A stretch of 10,016 bases of DNA from an uncultured Actinomyces sp. Its GTDB lineage: Bacteria; Actinomycetota; Actinomycetes; Actinomycetales; Actinomycetaceae. The stretch is from contig CACYEE010000240.1 of the NCBI GenBank assembly GCA_902773415.1, forward strand, positions 1 to 10,016, written 5' to 3'. Positions 5,666 to 10,016 of the stretch are shown here, in pieces. The translations under genes were made by a program, and so were the position numbers. A model generated the notes under the pieces. The model was given only the letters and a program-made list of their open reading frames with translations. It did not search any database and was not told where the DNA came from. Within the stretch, counting starts at the first letter, position 1; each line of letters opens with the position of its first letter.

Positions 5666-6187
5666 ATGGAAGCAACACTGCATACGAATCATGGCGACAT
5701 CACCGTCGAACTCTACCCGAACTCGGCTCCGAACACCGTGGCGAACTTCGTCGAACTCGCTACCGGCAAGCGCGAATGGACCCACCCGGCCACCGGCGAA
5801 ACCACCACGGACCGCCTCTATGACGGCACGATTTTCCATCGCGTCATTTCGGGCTTCATGATCCAGGGCGGCGACCCGCTCGGGCGCGGCACCGGCGGCC
5901 CGGGCTACCGGTTCGACGACGAAATCGATTCCTCCCTGAACTTCAACGAGCCCTATGTTCTCGCAATGGCGAATGCGGGCATCCAGATGGGCCGCGGCAC
6001 GAACGGTTCCCAGTTCTTCATCACCGTCGCTCCCACCCAGTGGCTCATGGGCAAGCATACGATTTTCGGCAAGGTTGCGGACGACGCCTCGAAGGCCGTG
6101 GTGGACGCGATCGCGAACGTCGCGACGGGAGCGATGGATCGCCCCGTCGAGGATGTGGTCATCGAATCGGTGATCGTCGCCGAATAG
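5666..6187 (+). CDS. ppiA: Cyclophilin-type peptidyl-prolyl cis-trans isomerase
   Basis: A 173-aa single-domain cyclophilin that catalyses proline cis-trans isomerisation. No signal peptide is seen, so it is probably cytoplasmic. I chose ATG 5666 (MEATLHTNHGDITVEL) because GGAAAG lies nine bases upstream and the family begins here. The ATG at 5657 has that box too close, and the ATG at 5618 would add an atypical Cys-rich lead. Active-site residues are complete: Phe57-His58-Arg59 in FHRVI, Gln67 in FMIQGGDP, the block MANAGIQMGRGTNGSQFFIT at 101-120, Trp126 and His131, corresponding to human CypA Arg55, Gln63, Trp121 and His126. The rhomboid gene follows after six bases, so the pair is likely one operon. 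The same order (cyclophilin, rhomboid, crgA) occurs near gyrA in Streptomyces. Confidence 0.95.
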   Translation: MEATLHTNHGDITVELYPNSAPNTVANFVELATGKREWTHPATGETTTDRLYDGTIFHRVISGFMIQGGDPLGRGTGGPGYRFDDEIDSSLNFNEPYVLAMANAGIQMGRGTNGSQFFITVAPTQWLMGKHTIFGKVADDASKAVVDAIANVATGAMDRPVEDVVIESVIVAE

Positions 6188-6193
6188 CCTTTC

Positions 6194-6934
6194 ATGTCGT
6201 CACGAAATCCTTTCGGGCCCGAGGGCGCAGGCCGTACGGTTCTGCGCAACCTCGGGTTCGATTTTTCCGCAGCGCCTCTCACGGCCGCTCTTGTCGGTGC
6301 GAACGTGCTCGTGTTCCTTGTCGCTCTTGCGGTTCCCGGGGTGCGCGGCGCCCTTGTTTTCGCGCCGGCAATCGGGGCGGCCGAGCCGTGGAGGTTCCTT
6401 ACGTCGGCTTTCCTGCATGGCGGCTTCATGCACCTGTTTCTCAACATGTATGCGCTGCTTGTTTTCGGGCCGGGCCTTGAGCGGAGCCTTGGGCGGTGGA
6501 GATACCTTGCCGCGTACCTTGCGTCGGCGGTTGCAGGCAATGTGCTTGTGGAGCTGCTTGCTTCGCCGGCTTCGGTCTCGTGGATAACGGCAACGGTCGG
6601 GGCTTCCGGGGCGGTCTTTGGCATGTTCGGCGTGCTGCTCATGATATCCGGCGCGCGTAACCGGGGATTGTGGTGGCTGATTGCGTTGAATCTCGGCATC
6701 GGCTTCCTGCCGGGCTCGAACATTTCCTGGCAGGCTCATGTGGGCGGCCTTGTGGCGGGGATCGTTCTGGGTGCGGCGTTTGTGGCGTCGAATCGGTGGG
6801 CGCGCGGGCGTTTGGCGACGCGGGGCCGGGCGGGCCTTGCGTCGGTGCGGCGCGTGGTTTTCGGGTGCGACGCCGTTGCCGTGGCTCTCGTTGCGGCGGG
6901 GCTTGCGGCGCTTATCGTGCTGGGATACGGCTGA
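6194..6934 (+). CDS. Rhomboid family intramembrane serine protease
   Basis: A 246-aa multi-pass membrane protein with a complete rhomboid signature. WRFLTSAFLHGGFMHLFLN at 66-84 contains the conserved His/Asn of helix 2 (His75, His80, Asn84). GASG at 136-139 gives the nucleophile Ser138, and AHVGG at 181-185 gives the partner His182. About six core helices plus a final hydrophobic helix at about 224-244 are visible, a 6+1 arrangement. It should cleave membrane-protein substrates within the bilayer; the substrates are unknown. The start lies six bases after the ppiA stop with no clear Shine-Dalgarno, so translation is probably coupled to ppiA. A hairpin 50 bases after the stop may end the transcript. 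Confidence 0.93.
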   Translation: MSSRNPFGPEGAGRTVLRNLGFDFSAAPLTAALVGANVLVFLVALAVPGVRGALVFAPAIGAAEPWRFLTSAFLHGGFMHLFLNMYALLVFGPGLERSLGRWRYLAAYLASAVAGNVLVELLASPASVSWITATVGASGAVFGMFGVLLMISGARNRGLWWLIALNLGIGFLPGSNISWQAHVGGLVAGIVLGAAFVASNRWARGRLATRGRAGLASVRRVVFGCDAVAVALVAAGLAALIVLGYG

Positions 6935-6983
6935 GGGCTTGCGCGGGGTCCGGGCCGCTTCGGCATCGTCGTTGTTTCCGGCA

Positions 6984-7016
6984 CCTCCCGATTGGGGACG
7001 GGCCCCAATCGGGAGG
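6984..7016 (+). terminator. REP-like hairpin, possible rhomboid operon terminator
   Basis: CCTCCCGATTGGGG (6984-6997) and its exact reverse complement (7003-7016) form a perfect 14-bp stem with loop ACGGG, followed by TTTCTCC. Strong stem but a short T run, so termination is plausible rather than shown. It is also one half of an inverted repeat pair. Confidence 0.55.
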
Positions 7017-7019
7017 TTT

Positions 7020-7051
7020 CTCCGTTTTGGGGCCCGTCCCCAAACGGGAGG
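7020..7051 (-). repeat. Second REP-like hairpin, inverted relative to the first
   Basis: The CGTTTTGGGG and CCCCAAACG arms (7023-7032, 7038-7046) enclose loop CCCGT, the reverse complement of the ACGGG loop of the hairpin at 6984-7016. It also carries GGGAGG followed by TTTT. The two units are head-to-head relatives three bases apart, a BIME-like arrangement. Confidence 0.7.
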
Positions 7052-7209
7052 TTTTCACAGAAGCACTACTCACAGATGTGGAAAGCGTCATGTGCCGGAC
7101 GGAGAGGCGTGCGGACACCGCGCGAGAAAGCCGAGGTCAAGGCCCTGAATGGCCCCTTGTCAAGGGAAGCCGCACGCGCTGCCGTGATGTGGACGGGGCT
7201 GTGCCTACA

Positions 7210-7320
7210 CTGTTCTTTTTTGCGAACAGAAACAGCACGCCGCCGCGTCGCGAACAGGGACAACAGCGCCTCCCTGTCATGAACAGGGACATCGGCACTG
7301 GCCTGTGGCGAACAGGGACA
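7210..7320 (+). repeat. GAACAGGGACA array with 28/29-base period
   Basis: GAACAGGGACA occurs exactly at 7252, 7281 and 7310, preceded by a variant GAACAGAAACA at 7224, giving spacings of 28, 29 and 29 bases. The bases between repeats differ. The first unit is mirrored by CTGTTC at 7210-7215, and TCCCTGT at 7271-7277 mirrors ACAGGGA at 7283-7289. The regular spacing could mean an array of binding sites or decayed tandem repeats. Repeats of 11 bases with 18-base gaps are too short for CRISPR. Confidence 0.65.
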
Positions 7321-7388
7321 TGCACGCTCGCCCTCGCGCACAGGCCGGTTGGGACGGGATTGCCTCAGAAGGATGCGCGAGGCTCTCC

Positions 7389-7590
7389 GGGGCGGGAACC
7401 GGCACGTTGTTCCGATTCCCGCCCCAGCCATGTGCGCAGGCCAGGGAAGCAGGTGCCGCAAAGGGGACAGGCTACTGTCGCATCGGGGACCGTGTTCGGT
7501 CGCTGCGCTCCCTCCCCCGGCTTCCCCGCTCCCGTCTCGCGCGACCATGCTGGCGCGGACCCTCCGCTCGTCGCTGTCCCCAATGCGACA
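7389..7590. repeat. Dispersed composite repeat, copy B
   Basis: The second copy of the element at 4404-4679, in the same orientation. The palindrome GGGGCGGGAA (7389-7398) with TTCCCGCCCC (7416-7425) and a CACGTTGTTC-like loop corresponds to the copy A palindrome. CAGGTGCCGCAAAGGGGACAG follows at 7450-7470, then a block running from CGGTCGCTGCGCTCC to TCGCTGTCCCCAAT. The right arm of the copy A hairpin is missing. Instead, TGTCGCATCGGGGAC (7476-7490) and GTCCCCAATGCGACA (7576-7590) form an inverted pair matching at 14 of 15 positions, and GGCGCGG near 7553 pairs with CCGCGCC near 7600. Confidence 0.7.
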
Positions 7591-7930
7591 TTCCACGGTG
7601 GCCGCGCCCTCGTGAGACAGCACCTCGCGTGCCGTCCCGTTGAACAGACCGGTGGCGGCAGCCCGCAGCCCGTATCCCTGCCAAACCGGCCCGTGCGAAC
7701 GCCTGCCCCGTCGCGCACGGCCCGTACCGGCAGGCGTCGCCCTCGGCTGCGGCAAGCCGCAACCCCGTCGTCGCCCCGCAGCTTTGAGCCTTCCTGCGTC
7801 GCCCCCGAAAAAACCGAAGCGCCCCGGAACCCCGAAAATCCGGGGACGCCACGGCCCGAAGGCCTCCAAGGACCCGCCCCGCGAAACCGCAAGGCGATGT
7901 GGGGTGCGGCACGAGGCACGGCTGCCTCTA
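7591..7930. other. GC-rich gene-free stretch with interlocking inverted repeats
   Basis: No credible gene. CCGTGCG (7691-7697) pairs with CGCACGG (7714-7720), while ACGCCTGCC (7699-7707) pairs with GGCAGGCGT (7729-7737). The order makes the two stems interlock, as in a pseudoknot. Further on, CCCCGG/CCGGGG (7822-7827, 7840-7845) with A6 at 7808-7813 would read on the minus strand as a hairpin followed by T6, a terminator-like pattern with no gene directly upstream. Confidence 0.5.
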
Positions 7931-7935
7931 TGCTT

Positions 7936-7963
7936 TTGCCTGAACTCTGAAAGACTGTAGGCT
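7936..7963 (+). promoter_or_regulatory. Possible crgA promoter
   Basis: TTGCCT (7936-7941) and TAGGCT (7958-7963, TAnnnT type) are separated by 16 bases and would give a leader of about 25 bases before the crgA ATG. The region is locally less GC-rich than its surroundings. A small palindrome TAGCTATAGCTA (about 7969-7980) sits between the promoter and the ribosome binding site. Pattern match only. Confidence 0.35.
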
Positions 7964-7994
7964 TGAAACAGCTATAGCTAGGGAAAGGAAAGCC

Positions 7995-8324
7995 ATGCCC
8001 GAATCCGCGAAGCGCAAGGAACCGGCCAAGAAAGTCACGCACACGCCGAAGGGAACAGAGCGTTCCATCCGCGAGGCGGAGGAGGCGGCAAAGCGGCACG
8101 AACAGCGCCGCGAAGCCGCGCAGAAGAAGGGCGACGGCCGTTCGCCGCGCTGGTGGGCCCCGCTCATGGTGACCCTCATGATCCTCGGCCTCGTCTTCGT
8201 GATCGTGGCCTACATTTTCGGCGGAGCCTACCCGATTCCGGGCCTCTCGAACGGCAACATCAACCTGTTTGTCGGTTTCGGCATCATGCTTGCCGGTTTC
8301 CTGATGAGCATGGGGTGGAAGTAG
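7995..8324 (+). CDS. crgA: Cell division protein CrgA
   Basis: A 109-aa actinobacterial division regulator that interacts with FtsZ and septal wall-synthesis proteins. The start is supported by AAAGGAAAG two bases upstream. Residues 1-50 are a charged, probably coiled, cytoplasmic arm (Lys/Glu/Arg/Ala-rich). The family core begins with SPRWWAPLM at 50-58, with membrane helices at about 54-75 and 90-107 joined by a short loop AYPIPGLSNGNIN, and ends GWK. The two-helix layout and the WxPIP-like loop match CrgA. It stands alone between two repeat-rich gaps but keeps its conserved place downstream of gyrA/ppiA/rhomboid. The N-terminal arm is longer than in mycobacterial CrgA. Confidence 0.93.
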   Translation: MPESAKRKEPAKKVTHTPKGTERSIREAEEAAKRHEQRREAAQKKGDGRSPRWWAPLMVTLMILGLVFVIVAYIFGGAYPIPGLSNGNINLFVGFGIMLAGFLMSMGWK

Positions 8325-8394
8325 CCCTATCCCGTCCGGTGCCCGACGTCGCGAAAAGTAGCGTCCCGTAAGGGCGCGCCCGCCTTCGGGCATC

Positions 8395-8580
8395 GCAAAG
8401 GGGACGGCCTGGTGGCGCATCGGGGCTGGTGCCGCATTAGGGGACAGTCCCCTTTGCGTCACCAGCCTTGGCGAATCGGGAACGTGCCCGGCCGCTTCGC
8501 TTCCTCCCGCAGCTTCCGCGCTCCGGTCTCGCCCACGCACGCTCGCACGGACCCCCGCTCGTCGCTCTCCCCATTCCGAC
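8395..8580. repeat. Dispersed composite repeat, copy C
   Basis: The third copy, same orientation. GCAAAGGGGAC starts it, and the rest runs through CGTGCCCGGCCGCTTCGC, GCTCCGGTCTCGCC, ACGCACGCTCGCACGGACCC and TCGTCGCTCTCCCCAT, closely following copy A. The GGGGCGGGAA palindrome is absent. Within it, GCCTGGTGGCGCAT and GGCTGGTGCCGCAT are adjacent direct repeats. Confidence 0.7.
8421..8470. repeat. Long hairpin inside copy C with GGGGACAGTCCCC centre
   Basis: GGCTGGTG (8424-8431) pairs with CACCAGCC (8460-8467), CGC with GCG, and GGGGAC (8440-8445) with GTCCCC (8447-8452) around a single A. Small mismatches interrupt a stem of about 20 bp. GGGGACAGTCCCC-type centres are typical of RAYT-associated REP elements. 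Confidence 0.8.
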
Positions 8581-8650
8581 ACGCGGCTCTCTCGCCCGCC
8601 CCGGCCAGATCCAGGTATCCGTCCAAGGCGTCTCCCCCTCTCTCGAACCG

Positions 8651-9976
8651 CTAGGCCTGGAGCGCCCGGTTGTACTTGAGCGAGTTCACGGCGCACGAAC
8701 ACTCCGTCGCAATCGAAATGCCGGGGGCGATTCGCTCCTCGTCGCGCAGGGACCGGAGCCGCGCAGCAACGCGGTCGCGCAGCGCGTGCGGATCGATCGT
8801 ATTCACGTAGATCTTCGAGCCGCCCTCGAAGCCGGCAAGCGTCGAAACCCGCCATTTGACGAGAATCCGCCACGGCATCGCCACGTCGAGGTCGATCGGC
8901 TGGGCATACCATTCCTCGTTCGAGGGGATGGCCGGGCCCGTCGCCGCATGCATCGCGTGAACGAGGTCGCTCATGGCCTGCTGTTCGGCTGGGGTATGCT
9001 CCCACGGCTGGCATGCCGCCGACCTGCTCCATACTTCGAGCGTGGGATACCTGTGGCCGAATCCGGCGATCGCGACGGCATGGGCGTTTTCGGCAACCAC
9101 GAGATTCCGGTATCCGGCATAGTCGACGATCGCCTCGTTGTAGAGGTTCGGATTGCGGCGCAGCATCGGGATTTCGGTCCGCGCCCCGACCGTCCGCTCG
9201 TCGATGGCCACGAGCTGCTTGTGCAGGTGGTCGAAGGAGGCTCCTGCGGGCTTCATCCAGTTCTGGAATACCTGAACGTATTTCGCGTAGCGGTTGCGGG
9301 CGTACAGGTCGCGCATCGCGTCGATGGCGAGCCGCATGTACCATTCGTGTTCGCGCGGGGCGAGGGTGCCGGACGAGGCAAGCTGGTCGGTTCTCGTGGC
9401 GCCTTCGGCGTAATGGCGACGCCCGATGATGACGTCGTGGCCGCCGCCGAAAAAGGGTTCGGCAAGCGCCAGCTTCTCCGTTTCGCTCATGGCCTCGAAT
9501 TCGGCTCCGCGCTGCGAGGCCCGCATTTTCGCTTCGACGACCTTGAGGACGTGGGCGCGCCCTGTAGGGTCCGCGATGTAGGCTTCCATCCGCATGCGGG
9601 TGGCGGCGTCCATTTCGTGGCCGTAGTTGTGTTTCCAATAGTCGTAGGAGACGATTTCAAACAGGTTGGGCACGCGGCGGAAGGCCCAGTCTTCGGCGAG
9701 CATGTCGGGGCCGGCGTCGCGCACGATTTCTCCGCTGCCGTCCGCTCCGGCCCGGATGCGCGACTTTTCGGGCGGGGTTTCGCTCACGCGCCCGGCGCAG
9801 AAGGCGCAGGCGTGGCCGGGGTCGTCGATGGGGCGCGCGTCGGGGGCGCGCACTTCGAGGGGGCGGTTGGCTCGGCCGGGTACCGTCCAGACTTCGGTGC
9901 CGGAGAGCGGGTTGAACTGCTTGATGGTGCCGTCGGCCATCGTGACGATGGAAAATCGGGGGGTGTTTGCGGGCAT
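8651..9976 (-). CDS. DUF4921 family protein, GalT/HIT-like nucleotidyltransferase fold
   Basis: A 441-aa protein on the reverse strand with AGGAAA five bases before its ATG. It shows features of the galactose-1-phosphate uridylyltransferase branch of the HIT superfamily: CAFC at 57-60 (a likely zinc pair), RRVPNLFEIV at 100-109 (compare FPNLYP in GalT), GGGHDVII at 177-184, and GASFDHLHKQL at 245-255. The last has a His-x-His (His250, His252) in the place of the catalytic HPHGQ of GalT. The Pro between the histidines is replaced by Leu and the downstream Gly by Lys, so ordinary GalT activity should not be assumed. The whole fits the DUF4921 family of uncharacterised actinobacterial proteins. 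It probably transfers or hydrolyses nucleoside phosphates, but the substrate is unknown. It is convergent with crgA, and the upstream 40 bases show only the ribosome binding site. Confidence 0.8.
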   Translation of the reverse strand: MPANTPRFSIVTMADGTIKQFNPLSGTEVWTVPGRANRPLEVRAPDARPIDDPGHACAFCAGRVSETPPEKSRIRAGADGSGEIVRDAGPDMLAEDWAFRRVPNLFEIVSYDYWKHNYGHEMDAATRMRMEAYIADPTGRAHVLKVVEAKMRASQRGAEFEAMSETEKLALAEPFFGGGHDVIIGRRHYAEGATRTDQLASSGTLAPREHEWYMRLAIDAMRDLYARNRYAKYVQVFQNWMKPAGASFDHLHKQLVAIDERTVGARTEIPMLRRNPNLYNEAIVDYAGYRNLVVAENAHAVAIAGFGHRYPTLEVWSRSAACQPWEHTPAEQQAMSDLVHAMHAATGPAIPSNEEWYAQPIDLDVAMPWRILVKWRVSTLAGFEGGSKIYVNTIDPHALRDRVAARLRSLRDEERIAPGISIATECSCAVNSLKYNRALQA

Positions 9977-10016
9977 GGCGTTTCCTGTCTGTTTCGGGGC
10001 GGGCTGGTTCGGCGGG

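Larger units (their letters stand above)
6935..7388. other. Gene-free stretch between the rhomboid gene and repeat copy B
   Basis: No credible gene. It holds an inverted pair of REP-like hairpins (6984-7051) and a direct-repeat array (7210-7320). The 7052-7209 segment shows nothing I recognise. Open frames here have no ribosome binding sites and read as Arg/Pro/Ala-rich noise. Confidence 0.7.
8325..8650. other. Gene-free stretch between convergent crgA and DUF4921 genes
   Basis: It contains copy C of the dispersed element and a short GGGCGCGCCC palindrome (8372-8381). No gene is supported here, and no classical terminator with a T run is seen for either convergent gene. Confidence 0.7.

Noticed and set aside
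7224..7320. CRISPR array
   Set aside because: Repeats are 11 bases with 17-18-base gaps, far shorter than CRISPR units, and there are no cas genes.
6670..7950. 426-codon forward frame
   Set aside because: It starts inside the rhomboid gene and runs through hairpins and repeats; composition is atypical and no domain is seen.
4404..8600. Insertion sequence with transposase
   Set aside because: No transposase motif is visible in any frame of the gaps; the repeats are non-coding.
4356..8650. Replication origin or DnaA boxes
   Set aside because: The gene order suggests oriC is near, upstream of gyrB, but I see no cluster of TTATCCACA-type boxes or AT-rich unwinding region in the window.
7365..9638. 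757-codon reverse-strand open frame
   Set aside because: It overlaps the DUF4921 gene in another frame and crosses crgA and two repeat copies; the product is Arg/Ala noise.

Overview
The window is GC-rich and reads as a chromosomal segment of a Gram-positive actinobacterium (class Actinomycetia). The gene order is the conserved neighbourhood downstream of the replication origin in that class: gyrB, gyrA, a DUF3566 membrane protein, tRNA-Ile(GAT), a 39-aa DLW-39-type micro-protein, tRNA-Ala(TGC), a small divergent membrane protein, a cyclophilin (ppiA type), a rhomboid protease and crgA. CrgA, DUF3566 and DLW-39 are actinobacterial families. The GyrA active-site sequence AAPRYTE and the DUF4921 gene lean towards Bifidobacteriaceae/Actinomycetaceae-like lineages, but I cannot fix the genus.

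Layout. 1-517: 3' end of gyrB. 536-3166: complete gyrA, whose reading frame seems to have lost its last 30 residues to a nonsense change in a duplicated tail. 3306-4355: DUF3566 protein with a long Ala/Pro/Lys repeat arm and two membrane helices. 4356-4868: gene-free stretch of strong inverted repeats, ending in a probable promoter. 4869-5156: tRNA-Ile, DLW-39 gene and tRNA-Ala packed end to end. 5157-5420: two identical 31-bp palindromic repeats around a frameshifted fragment that resembles a metallophosphoesterase. 5421-5579 (minus): an unlisted 52-aa membrane protein. 5666-6934: cyclophilin and rhomboid, probably one operon. 6935-7994: about 1 kb without a credible gene, holding an inverted pair of REP-like hairpins, a 28/29-bp-period direct-repeat array, a second copy of the large dispersed repeat and further hairpins. 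7995-8324: crgA. 8325-8650: third copy of the dispersed repeat. 8651-9976 (minus): DUF4921 (GalT/HIT-like) protein.

The genes are mostly housekeeping: DNA supercoiling (GyrA2B2), translation (two tRNAs), protein folding and membrane proteolysis, and division-site control (CrgA). The unusual content is between the genes. At least four kinds of palindromic repeat occur within 4.2 kb, and most are built on a GGGGAC/GTCCCC core. The largest is a composite element of about 200-280 bp present three times (about 4404-4679, 7389-7590, 8395-8580). I see no transposase or partner gene in the window, so these look like non-autonomous REP/BIME-like or MITE-like elements, or structured RNAs. Their function is unknown from sequence alone.
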